DNA of 33,508 bases. Source: Alphaproteobacteria bacterium HGW-Alphaproteobacteria-1. GTDB lineage: Bacteria > Pseudomonadota > Alphaproteobacteria > Rhodobacterales > Rhodobacteraceae. The stretch spans positions 1 through 33,508 of the forward strand of contig PHEQ01000042.1 of NCBI GenBank assembly GCA_002842985.1, given 5' to 3'. How positions within the stretch are numbered: the first letter of the stretch is position 1; every line of letters starts with the position of its first letter. The translations under genes and the position numbers were made by a program. The notes under the pieces are model-generated. The model made no database searches, was not told where the DNA came from, and saw nothing but the letters and a program-made list of their open reading frames with translations. This document shows positions 24,181 through 33,324 of the stretch, one piece after another.

Positions 24181-27100
24181 ATGCCGATTCATGACCACCT
24201 GCTGCGCTATGCGCAGAGAATTCGCGACCTGCGGCGTGCGCATGCTGCGGTTCAAGAACCGGCTCTTGCACCGGCCTTTCAGGAATTGCTCGAAAGCGCT
24301 CTGGCCGAAATGCCGGTGGGTGCCCGGCTCACCGTAGTTCCAGAGTTCGTCAATCCAGGGATTGGCCGACCAGATATCGCGCTGGTCCGCGCTGGTGCTC
24401 CGGCACGTGCTTTTGTTGAATTGAAGGCCCCGGACAAACCGGCGAACCCAGCCCGCTGGCGCACCCCGCATGACAAGCGTCAGGCAGAACGATTTCGGGA
24501 ACTGCAGTGCTGGTGCACATCCAACTTCGTCGATGTTCTTCTGTTCCAGCGGAGCGACGAGCTTGCGATGGCCCGTATTGTTCCAGATCAGGCCATTGAT
24601 CCAACCTGTGACGATGCGCGAGCAGCCCGGCTCATCCGCGCGCATGATACTGCCCCTCTGCTTGCCTTGTTCGAGCGTCTCGCAGCAGGAGCGGGTCAGG
24701 AACCGGTCGCACGGGACGCACAGCATCTTGCTGAACTGCTTGCGCATTCATCGAGGTTGGTGCGTGGCATCATTCAGGACCGGCTTGCAGACCTCCGGCA
24801 ACAGAACGTGGCAGCAGACCCTCTGCTTGACGTTCATGCCGAATTCCAGACCGTGCTTTACGCGCATCCGGAAGCGGGCGGCTATCCTGCGCAGGACTTC
24901 GACATCCTGTTTGCATCCGCATTTGCGCAAACCTTGGCGTTCGGCCTGTTGCTTGTGCGGGAAGGCAGCGGTCGCCCTGTCGAAGCAACGGCTTACCAGC
25001 ACATGCCCGCAGAGCATCCCTTGATGCGGACAGCCCTGCGCGTCCTGACGCAGGCCGAGATCCTTGATGTTGTCGGGATTGGTTTCACTGTCCTGCTGGA
25101 CACTGTGAACAGCTTCGCGCCACAGATCCTCGCGATCCGGCCGGGACACCCCGACCCGATCCTGTATTTCTACGAGGATTTCCTGTCTGTCTTCGACCCG
25201 GCGGCGCGAGAACGCCATGGCGTATACTTCACGCCGGTAGAGGTCGTTCGGTTCATGGCGGGTGCTCTGAACCGCGTCGCCCGCGCCAACCTCGGGCTGA
25301 ACGGCCTTCGCGATCCGAATCTGACAATCCTCGATCCCGCCACCGGCACCGGCACGTTTCTGCTGGGCGTGGCTGAGCGGGTAAGGGACGAGGCAACGGC
25401 AGCGGGCGGGCAAGGCCGAGCAGACCTTGAACTGCGCAACCTGGCTGGACGGATGTTCGGGCTTGAACTGCTCGTCGGGCCCTATGCCGTGGCGCACTAC
25501 CGGCTGCATCATACCCTGCGCGATCCGGCAGCGCCGGGTCCGCGACCGGCATTGCCGCGACTCGGCGTCTATTTGGCCGATACACTGGCCGAACCGGGTG
25601 CCGCTGCCCCACTTGGTCGGCTCGGCTTCGTGTCGGCGGGGATCACCGAAGAACGGCGTGCCGCCGACAGGATCAAGGCAGAGCAGCCCATCCTCGCCAT
25701 CATCGGCAACCCGCCCTACCGGCGACTGGAGGAGGGCGAGGATCGCACGCTCGTCGGCCAGTGGATGAACGCGCTGTGGGACGACCTGAAACGCCCGGTG
25801 CGCGAAGCGCATCAGGGCAATCAGTTGAATACCTTTCCCGAATTGTCGGTTGCTTTCTGGCGCTGGGCGATGTGGAAGATCTTCGAGGCCGAGGGCGCAC
25901 CGCAGCGCGGGGTCGTCGCCTTCATCTCCAACCGCAAGTTCCTGACCGGCTGGCCTTATGCCGGTTTGCGACAGATGATGCGAAGCCGCTTTGACCGGAT
26001 CGAGATCATTGACCTTCGCGGCGACCTGCGGCGAGGGCCGCGGGCAGGGATCGACCGGGATGTCGGCGTCTTCAACATCCAGGTGGGCACGGCCATCACC
26101 ATCGCCATCGCCGACGGTTCGCGCGGCGGGCAGCCTGCCGAAATCCACTACCTCGACTCCTGGGCCGAAGGACATTTCTCGCGTCGGGCCAAACTCGATT
26201 GGCTGGAGGGGGGCGCAGCAGCGGGGCTTTTGCCGAGCAGCATCCCGGTTGTGCGCGAAGCGCTTGAAGACTTCCGTCCGCAACCATTCGGAAACGGAGA
26301 GTGGCCAAGCCTACGGGAGTGCTTTGATTTCGCCCACAGTGGTGTTGAAACGAAACGCGATCATTTGGTTTATGACATCAGTCGGGCTGCACTTACCGAT
26401 CGTCTCCAATCCTTCATTGCAGCGCCAATTGCCGAAGCGCGCGAGACATTCAACGAAATCGGCGCTCGCACGGCTGCCGCAGCACGCGCCGTTCCTGTCG
26501 ATCAGACTTTGATACAACCTGCCTCGTATAGGCCGTTCGACACGCGCTTTCACTACCGGCACGTTGTTTACAATGATCGATTGCGTCCGGACCTTCAGGA
26601 AGTCTGGGGCGCGCAAAACATTGGTCTATTTGCACTTCCATCCAGTACGGGCGCTGGACCGGGCGTCTGGTGTCACGGAAACCTTCCAGACCGACATGCC
26701 TTCCGTGGCAGCTATGGTGGATATGCCTTCCCATTGCATGACCGTCGCCCCGCGTCAGCTGGCCCCAATGTTTCGGTTGTTCTGCTCGAAGGCTTGGCTG
26801 CTGCCTACGGTGTCGCCGTGACTCCGGAGGGTGTTTTCGACGCCATCCTCTGCCTGTTGTCAGCACAAAGCTACAGCCTGCGCTTTGCCGAGGATCTTGA
26901 GGATGTATTTCCGCATGTGCCATTCCCGGCCGACCACGCGGTCTTTGTGCGAGCGGTGCAACTCGGTGCCCGCATTCGCGCGATCCAGACCTTCGACCCC
27001 GCACACCCGCCTGCACGCTGCGCCGACCCGGCCTTCGTTCGGCTGGCCACGGCACCAACGCCAGGCGGCGGACTGGCGCCGTCCGCTCCCGAGGGCGACC

Positions 27101-27369
27101 GCATGACGCTGTGTGCCGACGGGTCCGGTCAGGTCGAAGGACTACCCGCCGCCCTTTGGGCCTTCGAGGTCAGCGGCTACCCCGTCCTTCAACGCTGGCT
27201 AGAAGGCAGGGTCGATCATCCTGTGGACCTGGCGTTGTTCGACGCTTTCCGCGATATCTGTGCGCGCGTTGCAGAGCATATTGATCTCGCCGCACAAGCG
27301 GATACCATCCTTGGTGAAGCGCTCGGCGCAACTCTGAATCGGGATGTCCTTGGGCTCCCTGCCGCATGA
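24181..27369 (+). CDS. Single-chain restriction-modification enzyme (nuclease, N6-adenine methylase, type ISP-like specificity domain)
   Basis: The 1,062-residue protein combines three activities. A PD-(D/E)xK nuclease lies near the N-terminus: Asp65 in GRPDIAL, with Glu80 and Lys82 in FVELKAP. A helical spacer (about 100-330) leads to an N6-adenine methyltransferase with SAM motif LDPATGTGTFLLGV near 384 and catalytic NPPY near 510. The C-terminal part, including SYRPFDTRFHYRHVVYNDRL near 781, resembles the type ISP specificity domain. No helicase is present, so it is closer to type IIG than to true type ISP enzymes. It lies between terL and portal with an AT-richer 82-base leader and a weak ribosome site, and appears to be inserted cargo. 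Methylation alone, without cutting, is an alternative. Confidence 0.82.
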   Translation: MPIHDHLLRYAQRIRDLRRAHAAVQEPALAPAFQELLESALAEMPVGARLTVVPEFVNPGIGRPDIALVRAGAPARAFVELKAPDKPANPARWRTPHDKRQAERFRELQCWCTSNFVDVLLFQRSDELAMARIVPDQAIDPTCDDARAARLIRAHDTAPLLALFERLAAGAGQEPVARDAQHLAELLAHSSRLVRGIIQDRLADLRQQNVAADPLLDVHAEFQTVLYAHPEAGGYPAQDFDILFASAFAQTLAFGLLLVREGSGRPVEATAYQHMPAEHPLMRTALRVLTQAEILDVVGIGFTVLLDTVNSFAPQILAIRPGHPDPILYFYEDFLSVFDPAARERHGVYFTPVEVVRFMAGALNRVARANLGLNGLRDPNLTILDPATGTGTFLLGVAERVRDEATAAGGQGRADLELRNLAGRMFGLELLVGPYAVAHYRLHHTLRDPAAPGPRPALPRLGVYLADTLAEPGAAAPLGRLGFVSAGITEERRAADRIKAEQPILAIIGNPPYRRLEEGEDRTLVGQWMNALWDDLKRPVREAHQGNQLNTFPELSVAFWRWAMWKIFEAEGAPQRGVVAFISNRKFLTGWPYAGLRQMMRSRFDRIEIIDLRGDLRRGPRAGIDRDVGVFNIQVGTAITIAIADGSRGGQPAEIHYLDSWAEGHFSRRAKLDWLEGGAAAGLLPSSIPVVREALEDFRPQPFGNGEWPSLRECFDFAHSGVETKRDHLVYDISRAALTDRLQSFIAAPIAEARETFNEIGARTAAAARAVPVDQTLIQPASYRPFDTRFHYRHVVYNDRLRPDLQEVWGAQNIGLFALPSSTGAGPGVWCHGNLPDRHAFRGSYGGYAFPLHDRRPASAGPNVSVVLLEGLAAAYGVAVTPEGVFDAILCLLSAQSYSLRFAEDLEDVFPHVPFPADHAVFVRAVQLGARIRAIQTFDPAHPPARCADPAFVRLATAPTPGGGLAPSAPEGDRMTLCADGSGQVEGLPAALWAFEVSGYPVLQRWLEGRVDHPVDLALFDAFRDICARVAEHIDLAAQADTILGEALGATLNRDVLGLPAA

Positions 27370-27382
27370 AGGAAAGAACCTC

Positions 27383-27655
27383 ATGACTATCGACGCCCAA
27401 GGTAGCCTTTTCGGTGACGGCCGGATGGCCCCACCCGCCCGACAATCGACTCCCGACCTTGAGGCGATCCGCGTGCGGCTTGGCAAACTGCTGGAAACTC
27501 TGCGCACATCAGAAACACTGCCTCTTTCGGACAAGGATATTCGGATGTGGCAGACCGTTGTTCCGAATATGACCCGCTGGCTGCCAACCGACGAGGCCGA
27601 TACAATCCGTGCTGAGTTCTCGAATGAGATGGACCGCCTTACCACCAACGCCTGA
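27383..27655 (+). CDS. Small partner protein of the restriction-modification enzyme
   Basis: The 90-residue product starts at ATG 27383 with AAGGAAAG 6 to 7 bases upstream, 13 bases after the preceding stop. It begins MTIDAQGSLFGDGRMAPPAR and then forms a helical, charged domain (LEAIRVRLGKLLETLRTSE, WQTVVPNMTRWLPTDEADTI). From general recollection, proteins of this sort often follow methylases of this kind, but I cannot name a domain. A stabilising or regulatory role for the large enzyme is a guess. Its tight spacing shows it belongs to the same cargo unit. Confidence 0.75.
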   Translation: MTIDAQGSLFGDGRMAPPARQSTPDLEAIRVRLGKLLETLRTSETLPLSDKDIRMWQTVVPNMTRWLPTDEADTIRAEFSNEMDRLTTNA

Positions 27656-27764
27656 CAGGGTTGGCTGTCGATCCCGGCGGCCTGCACCCGTCTGAAGACT
27701 TTTGGCAAATATTACCAATCATTCCTAGTAGCTTGCCGCACCCCTGCCATGCGACTCTCCCCGC

Positions 27765-29174
27765 ATGCGCAGCCTGTTCCACCGTCTCTTTGCCCGCCCC
27801 GGCACTCGTGCGTTTGACGCTGCGGGTGGTGGGCGGCGTTGGGAGGGCGCGCGGACAGTCGATGGGCTGAACACGGCGATCCTTGCGGGTGCTACCACGG
27901 CAGCGCGGCGGGCGGGATGGTATGCTCGCAACAACCCGTGGGTCGCGGCGGCGGTGGACAGCCTGGTCGGCAATGTTGTTGGCGCGGGGATCAAGCCGCA
28001 ATCCACCCATCCCGACCGGGCGGTGCGCGAGCGACTGCAGGTGCTGTGGCTGCGCTGGACGGATCATGCCGATCCCGGTGGGCTGGCCGACTTCTATGGT
28101 CTGCAGGCCATGGCCGTGCGGGCGATGGTCGAGGGCGGCGAGAGTTTCGCGCGGCTGCGGGTGGTGCCCGAAGGCCCTGCCGTCTCCCTGCACATCGACC
28201 TGCTGGACCGGGACCAGGTGCCGTTGGACCTGCACCGCGACATCGGCGGCGGCGCATGCATCCGGGCGGGGATCGAGTTCAACGGCGCTGGGCAGCGCAC
28301 CGCCTATTGGGTAATGCGCGACCGGCCCGGTGATCCGCTGACCTCCCTGCGGCTGGAACCGCTGCGCCTACCCGCCGCCGATTGCCTGCACCTGTTCAAG
28401 CCCCTCGCCGCTGGCCAATTGCGCGGGATCACCTGGCTGGCCCCGGTGCTGCTTCGGCTGCATGAGTTGGACCAGTTCGAGGACGCGGCGCTGGTGAAGG
28501 CCAAAGTGGCGGCGCTGTTCACCGGCTTCATCACCGACCCTGACGGCACGGCTGGTGGGCTGTCGGGCACGAACAGCAACGGCGCGCTGACCGTGGGCAT
28601 GGAGCCTGGCAGCCTTATCCCTCTGCCGCCAGGCACCGACATTCGCTTTTCCAACCCGACCGAGCACGACGCCTATGCACCCTTCGTCAAGAACCACCTC
28701 CGCGCCGTCGCGGCCGGGATGGGTCTGCCCTATGAACTGGTCTCGGGCGACCTGGAGGGCGTGACCTATTCCTCGATCCGGGCAGGATTGATCGAGTTCC
28801 GCCGCCGCGTCGAGCAGTTGCAGCACAACGTCGTCGTGCATCTGTTTTGTCGCCCGGTATGGGACCGATTTGTACGGCTGGCGGTGCTGTCTGGTGATCT
28901 ACCAGCCCGCGATTTCGACCGCGATCCTGCGGCCTATCTCGGTTGCGAATGGCTCCCTCCCAAGTTCGACTACGTCGATCCCAAGAAGGACGTCGAGGCA
29001 GAGATCCTCGCGATCAACGCCGGTCTCAAAAGCCGCAGGCAGGCGATTTCCGAACGGGGGTACGACGCCGAACAGGTCGATGCCGAGATTGCCGCCGACA
29101 AGGCGCGCACCGATGCGCTGGGCCTGAGCTTCGGCGCGCCGCCTGGCCAGAAGGAGGACATCCCCGATGAATGA
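27765..29174 (+). CDS. Phage portal protein (lambda gpB family)
   Basis: The portal forms the dodecameric ring through which DNA enters the head. The 469-residue protein has the usual start, with a basic N-terminus and TTAARRAGWYARNNPWVAAAVDSLVGNVVGAGIKP. It also has the family's SLHIDLLDRDQVP region and the conserved stretch FVKNHLRAVAAGMGLPYELVSGDLEGVTYSSIRAGLIEFRR (about residues 305-345, split in text here for orientation only). ATG at 27765 has only a weak ribosome site, perhaps because the original terL-portal junction was disrupted by cargo. The 3' end overlaps the protease-capsid gene by 8 bases. Length is slightly below lambda gpB (533). Confidence 0.92.
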   Translation: MRSLFHRLFARPGTRAFDAAGGGRRWEGARTVDGLNTAILAGATTAARRAGWYARNNPWVAAAVDSLVGNVVGAGIKPQSTHPDRAVRERLQVLWLRWTDHADPGGLADFYGLQAMAVRAMVEGGESFARLRVVPEGPAVSLHIDLLDRDQVPLDLHRDIGGGACIRAGIEFNGAGQRTAYWVMRDRPGDPLTSLRLEPLRLPAADCLHLFKPLAAGQLRGITWLAPVLLRLHELDQFEDAALVKAKVAALFTGFITDPDGTAGGLSGTNSNGALTVGMEPGSLIPLPPGTDIRFSNPTEHDAYAPFVKNHLRAVAAGMGLPYELVSGDLEGVTYSSIRAGLIEFRRRVEQLQHNVVVHLFCRPVWDRFVRLAVLSGDLPARDFDRDPAAYLGCEWLPPKFDYVDPKKDVEAEILAINAGLKSRRQAISERGYDAEQVDAEIAADKARTDALGLSFGAPPGQKEDIPDE

Positions 29175-30969
29175 CACCATCACCCTGCTGACCCGCCGCG
29201 CCGACCTGGCCCCGGCCAGCGCCAACCTCGATGACCGCACCGTTGAGGTGATCTGGTCCACCGGCGCGCCTGTGCGCCGCCGCGACATGGCTGGCCAGTA
29301 CATCGAACGCCTCAGCCTTGCGCCCGAGGCGGTGGACCTGTCGCGGTTGCAAGGGGCCAGCGTGCTCGACGCCCACCGGCAATCCGCCGTCCGCGATGTG
29401 CTCGGCAGCGTGCAGGCTGCCGCCGTCGATGGCCAGCGCGGCACGGCACTGATCCGCTTCTCGGCCCGCCCCGAGGTGGAACCGCTCTGGCAGGACGTCC
29501 TGTCCGGGATCCTGCGGCACGTCTCGGTCGGCTATTCGGTCGAGGACTGGGCCGAGACCACCGAGAACGGCGCGCGCGTGCTGACCGCCGTGCGCTGGAC
29601 ACCCCAAGAGATTTCCCTTGTCCCGACCCCGGCTGACCCGGGTGCCCGCATTCGCATGGAGACCAACATGACCGACACCACCATCACGCCTGCCCCGCCC
29701 GAGGCACAGACCCGCGCCGCGATCAATACCGAGATCCGCTCCATCGCCCGCATTGCCGGGTTGGACCAGTCCTGGATCGACGGCCAGATCGACGCCGTCG
29801 CCGATGCCGACACCGCACGGCGTGCCGCCTTCGAGGCGCTGGCGACCCGCAGCGCGCCGACGATCCGCTCCGAACAGGTCCGCGTCGAGATGGGCGAAAG
29901 CCAGGACGATACCGCCCTGCGCGCCCGCCAGATGGGCGAGGCCCTCTATGCGCGCATCAATCCGCGCCATGAACTGTCAGAACCGGCCCGCCGCTATGCC
30001 TATGCCACGCCGGTGGAAATGGCCAGGGAACTGCTGACCTTGCGCGGCGAGTCCACCATGGCGCTGTCGCCCGCCAGCCTGGTCACCCGGGCGCTGCACA
30101 CGACGTCAGATTTCCCGATCATCCTCGGCAACACCGTGGGCCGCGTGCTGCGCGATGCCTACCAGGCTGCGCCATCGGGCATCCGCCGTCTTGGCCGCCA
30201 GACCTCGGCGCGGGACTTCCGGTCGGTGAACAAGATCATGCTGGGCGAAGCGCCGCTGCTGGAAAAGCTGAACGAGCACGGAGAGATCAAGGCCGGGACG
30301 ATGGCCGAGGCGCGCGAGGCCTACAAGATCGAGACTTGGGCGAAGAAGATCGGCATCACCCGGCAGGTGCTGGTGAACGACGATCTGGGGGCCTTCTCGG
30401 ACCTCGCCCGCCGCATGGGCCAGGGGGCCGCCGAGACCGAGGCGCGGATTCTCGTCACCCTGCTGGAGGCGAACAGCGGCAACGGCCCGACCCTGTCTGA
30501 CACGAAAGCCCTGTTCCATGTCGATCACGGCAACAAGGTTGGTGCTGGTGCCGTGATCTCCGACGCCACCCTGTCCGCAGCCCGGCTTGCGCTACGCACC
30601 CAGAAGGGCATCGACGGGCGCATCATTCGCGTCACGCCGAAGAACCTGCTGGTGCCGCCCGCGTTGGAGACCGTGGCCGAGAAATGGCTCGCCACCATCG
30701 CGCCCGCCACCGCTGCCGACGTGAACCCGTTCTCGGGCGCGATGTCGCTGGTGGTCGAACCCCGGCTTTCCAGCGCGACCCGCTGGTATGTCACCGCTGA
30801 TCCCGGCGAGATCGACGGCCTCGAGTTCGCCTATCTCTCGGGCAACGAAGGTCCGCAGGTGGAAAGCCGGTCGGGCTGGGACGTGGACGGCGTGGAAATC
30901 CGGGTGATCCTAGACTTCGGTGCAGGCTTTATTGACCACCGCGGCTGGTTCCAGAACCCCGGAGCGTAA
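29167..30969 (+). CDS. Prohead protease-major capsid protein fusion
   Basis: The 600-residue chain joins two head functions. Residues 1-165 resemble an HK97/Mu-type prohead protease (DDRTVEVIWSTGAPVRRRD, ILRHVSVGYSVEDW, TPQEISLVPTPADPGA). A linker rich in Thr, Pro and Ala follows (about 166-185), then a helical scaffold-like segment. From about residue 290 the sequence is a Mu-like major head protein: GNTVGRVLRDAYQAAP, KKIGITRQVLVNDDLGAFSD, FHVDHGNK and PKNLLVPPALE. Such fusions are known in prophages of Rhodobacterales. The protease would cut itself and the scaffold away on maturation. Own capsid genes set this element apart from P4-type satellites that remodel helper capsids. Confidence 0.9.
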   Translation: MNDTITLLTRRADLAPASANLDDRTVEVIWSTGAPVRRRDMAGQYIERLSLAPEAVDLSRLQGASVLDAHRQSAVRDVLGSVQAAAVDGQRGTALIRFSARPEVEPLWQDVLSGILRHVSVGYSVEDWAETTENGARVLTAVRWTPQEISLVPTPADPGARIRMETNMTDTTITPAPPEAQTRAAINTEIRSIARIAGLDQSWIDGQIDAVADADTARRAAFEALATRSAPTIRSEQVRVEMGESQDDTALRARQMGEALYARINPRHELSEPARRYAYATPVEMARELLTLRGESTMALSPASLVTRALHTTSDFPIILGNTVGRVLRDAYQAAPSGIRRLGRQTSARDFRSVNKIMLGEAPLLEKLNEHGEIKAGTMAEAREAYKIETWAKKIGITRQVLVNDDLGAFSDLARRMGQGAAETEARILVTLLEANSGNGPTLSDTKALFHVDHGNKVGAGAVISDATLSAARLALRTQKGIDGRIIRVTPKNLLVPPALETVAEKWLATIAPATAADVNPFSGAMSLVVEPRLSSATRWYVTADPGEIDGLEFAYLSGNEGPQVESRSGWDVDGVEIRVILDFGAGFIDHRGWFQNPGA

Positions 30970-30970
30970 G

Positions 30971-31180
30971 ATGGCCGACCTCGCCCAACTCACCGCCTGG
31001 CGCGATGCCCTGATGGCCGCCCGCTATCAGGGCATCCGCACCGTCGAATACGACGGCAAGCGGGTGACCTATGCCAGCGACGCCGAGATGGCCGCCGCGC
31101 TGGGCGACCTGAACCGCCAGATCACCGGCACCACGGCACGCATCGCCGTGGTCCGCATCCAATCCTCGAAAGGGCTCTGA
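30971..31180 (+). CDS. gpW-like head-tail joining protein
   Basis: A 69-residue protein with the gpW pattern: a helix (LAQLTAWRDALMAARYQG), a short hairpin (RTVEYDGKRVTYAS) and a second helix (DAEMAAALGDLNRQITG). In lambda, gpW closes the filled head and gives the platform for tail joining. It starts one base after the capsid stop and ends one base before the next gene, so it is part of the head operon. In this element it would be the interface to tails supplied by another phage. Confidence 0.88.
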   Translation: MADLAQLTAWRDALMAARYQGIRTVEYDGKRVTYASDAEMAAALGDLNRQITGTTARIAVVRIQSSKGL

Positions 31181-31181
31181 G

Positions 31182-31526
31182 ATGAAGAACTACCTCCAGA
31201 ACGGCCACGTCATCACCGTAGCCACGCCCGCTGGCGGCATCGCCTCGGGCGACGGGCTGATCGTCGGAAACATCTTCGGCGTCGCTGCCTACTCGGCCGC
31301 CGAGGGCGATCCCCTCGAACTGGCGACCACCGGAGTCTACAAGCTCCCCAAAGCCAGCGCCGCGGCCCTGACGCTTGGCGCGCGCGTGGCGTGGGACAAC
31401 ACCGCGAAGCAGGTGAACACGCCGGGCGCTGGGCGTTTCCCCATCGGTGTCGCCGCGGATGCGGCCGGGAACGGCGTCACCAGCGTCGCGGTGCGGCTGG
31501 ATGGCGTGGCGACAGCCGCTGACTAG
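31182..31526 (+). CDS. DUF2190 capsid-stabilising (decoration-like) protein
   Basis: The 114-residue product matches the DUF2190 pattern: an N-terminal MKNYLQNGHVITVATPAGGI, then VGNIFGVAAYSAAEGDPLELATTGVY and a beta-rich remainder with VAWDNTAKQV and PIGVAADAAG. Members are head decoration or stabilising proteins. It is the last head gene, starting one base after the gpW-like gene. Its stop codon TAG (31524-31526) overlaps the stop of the convergent ATPase gene, and no terminator lies between them. In complete phages tail genes follow here; in this element none do. Confidence 0.85.
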   Translation: MKNYLQNGHVITVATPAGGIASGDGLIVGNIFGVAAYSAAEGDPLELATTGVYKLPKASAAALTLGARVAWDNTAKQVNTPGAGRFPIGVAADAAGNGVTSVAVRLDGVATAAD

Positions 31527-33193
31527 CTTCTGGCGAGCATCGCAGACGTGTCGTCCAAGAGGCCCACTTCTGCATGGCGGCCGGCAGCAGCGATGTCGGT
31601 CGCCAGCGCACCAAACAAAGCTCGAACACAACCGAGAGCTTCGGCATCATCCATAAGAAGCTTGCGCACTGCACCTTCGTACTGATGACGATCTTGAAAG
31701 CCCAGCTTTCGTACAATCGCATCCAGAGCCGGCGTTTCGCGGATAGGATAGCGCGCCACAATCGTGGTCAGATCGCCTGCCTCGAGAACTTCCTGAAAAC
31801 GCGCGCGTTCTTCCGCGACGACCCCCGGCACGTCGATTGAGATACTGACCGGATCGGCCGCGGCTATCTGTTCCCTGCTGGGTATATGGCGAAAAAACTC
31901 CTCTCGAACCAATTTTTCGGCTACCCGCTCACTGAGTCTTTGAATGTGAGCGGCCACCGCCGCAAGCGCCGCCGACTTCGCCTCGGCGAGACAGCTGTTG
32001 AAGTCGCTGCCGGTCGTGCTTGCATGTCGCTCCGCGACCCGGCGCTGAACCTCGGGATGGTAGTAAACTCCCTCAGCCGAATAGACGGTGGTAGCGTAAA
32101 CACCTTGATCTTTTAAGCGGTCGATCTCGCCTTGCGGGCGACGGTCGTTGTCCACAAGCCCATACACATCGAGCCAATGAAGCTCATTAGCATCACGGAT
32201 ACTTAGGACCGCGCGCTCGACGTCTCGACAGCCGCCTTTCGCGATCACGGACACTTCCGGAAATATCAAGCTGTAAATGGGCTTGTCTAGACTATTCCCC
32301 GTCCCTTCTACGAAGAGGATTTTCCGCCGAGCGCCAAGTATATCCTTCGTTAGGTCGTCACTGATGCGCGATTCAGGCGACAGAACGTCGGCATCCCATG
32401 CGTTCACCGTCGAGCTGTTGTAGTTGCAGCCACGGATCAGCAGCGTACGCGCATCGGGATTGTCGAGCGGAAGCATTACGTCGTGCGTTGAAACGACGAA
32501 CGCGCAATCTGGTCGCTTTGCAAACAACAAAGTCAAAAGCGGCGAAATTATGGACCTGTGGAGGTGTCGCTCCGGCTCGTCGATCAGCAGAAGAGTCCCA
32601 GGACTGCACGTCAAGACGTTCGCTGCAATCAAAACCGCATTTCGTTCACCGTCCGACAGCTCTGCGATGCTATAGGGCGCACTTCCATTCTTACTCGCAA
32701 CAACCTGTGCGTTCTCACGGATTGTGATCGCGATAGGGATGTTCGACAGCTTCAGGAACTCGTTGATAATCTTGATTGGCGCATCTTTTTTCCGCAGTTC
32801 CTTAGCTAGGTCGAAATTGTCATCGTCGACTGCGTCAGCAATTTGGCGCGCTCGGACGTTCTCAGCATCAACTAGGTCATATATCGCCATGCTAGATCTG
32901 GCAGCGGCGTAGTCGTCCTTCCACCGCGATTCAGGATTCGTGTCATGGCTCCGTGCGTTCCGCTCAGTTTGCATCCGCTCCTGGGGGGACAGTGTAATCG
33001 CGTTGGACGCGAACCACGTCTGCCGATGGGCCGTAATCCTCCGAGCGTTCTCATGGTGCGCGCGAAAGAGGCGGTGCATGAGGCTCGACTTCCCCGTGCC
33101 GTTGGCTCCGAGCAGAAAGAAGACACCGCCCGCCTCGACAATAAGATCGAGGCTGGTCCCGTCGGTTCGTGGGATCTGCAAACTGAAGGGCAC
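31523..33193 (-). CDS. ABC-type ATPase fused to TOPRIM (DUF4435-like); PARIS AriA/AriB-like defence protein
   Basis: The 556-residue protein has an ABC ATPase half: Walker A GANGTGKS (29-36), signature LSDGER near 178, Walker B LLLIDEP near 200, and H-loop STHD near 233. A TOPRIM-like half follows: Glu in KILFVEGTGNS near 292 and DND in YGLVDNDRR near 347. This is the architecture of PARIS anti-phage systems, where an AAA ATPase (AriA) senses phage anti-restriction proteins and releases a DUF4435 TOPRIM effector (AriB). Single-chain versions exist. OLD-family nucleases also join ATPase and TOPRIM and are the main alternative. The start is GTG at 33193 with only a weak ribosome site. It stands alone on the minus strand just inside attR, the usual cargo spot of satellites, and looks less GC-rich than the head genes. 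Confidence 0.78.
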   Translation of the reverse strand: MPFSLQIPRTDGTSLDLIVEAGGVFFLLGANGTGKSSLMHRLFRAHHENARRITAHRQTWFASNAITLSPQERMQTERNARSHDTNPESRWKDDYAAARSSMAIYDLVDAENVRARQIADAVDDDNFDLAKELRKKDAPIKIINEFLKLSNIPIAITIRENAQVVASKNGSAPYSIAELSDGERNAVLIAANVLTCSPGTLLLIDEPERHLHRSIISPLLTLLFAKRPDCAFVVSTHDVMLPLDNPDARTLLIRGCNYNSSTVNAWDADVLSPESRISDDLTKDILGARRKILFVEGTGNSLDKPIYSLIFPEVSVIAKGGCRDVERAVLSIRDANELHWLDVYGLVDNDRRPQGEIDRLKDQGVYATTVYSAEGVYYHPEVQRRVAERHASTTGSDFNSCLAEAKSAALAAVAAHIQRLSERVAEKLVREEFFRHIPSREQIAAADPVSISIDVPGVVAEERARFQEVLEAGDLTTIVARYPIRETPALDAIVRKLGFQDRHQYEGAVRKLLMDDAEALGCVRALFGALATDIAAAGRHAEVGLLDDTSAMLARS

Positions 33194-33324
33194 GTTGGAC
33201 TCTCAAGAAACACACGTCCCACAGATAGTAATCACTTCGGCAATATCACACAAGATGTGGTTGCAAAGTCGGCACACTGTAATGGCCTCCGCACGCCATC
33301 CGTTGACAGGGGCCGCCGGCGTTC

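Noticed and set aside
24748..26283. Long minus-strand frame over the RM enzyme gene.
   Set aside because: Antisense shadow; the methylase and nuclease motifs lie on the plus strand.
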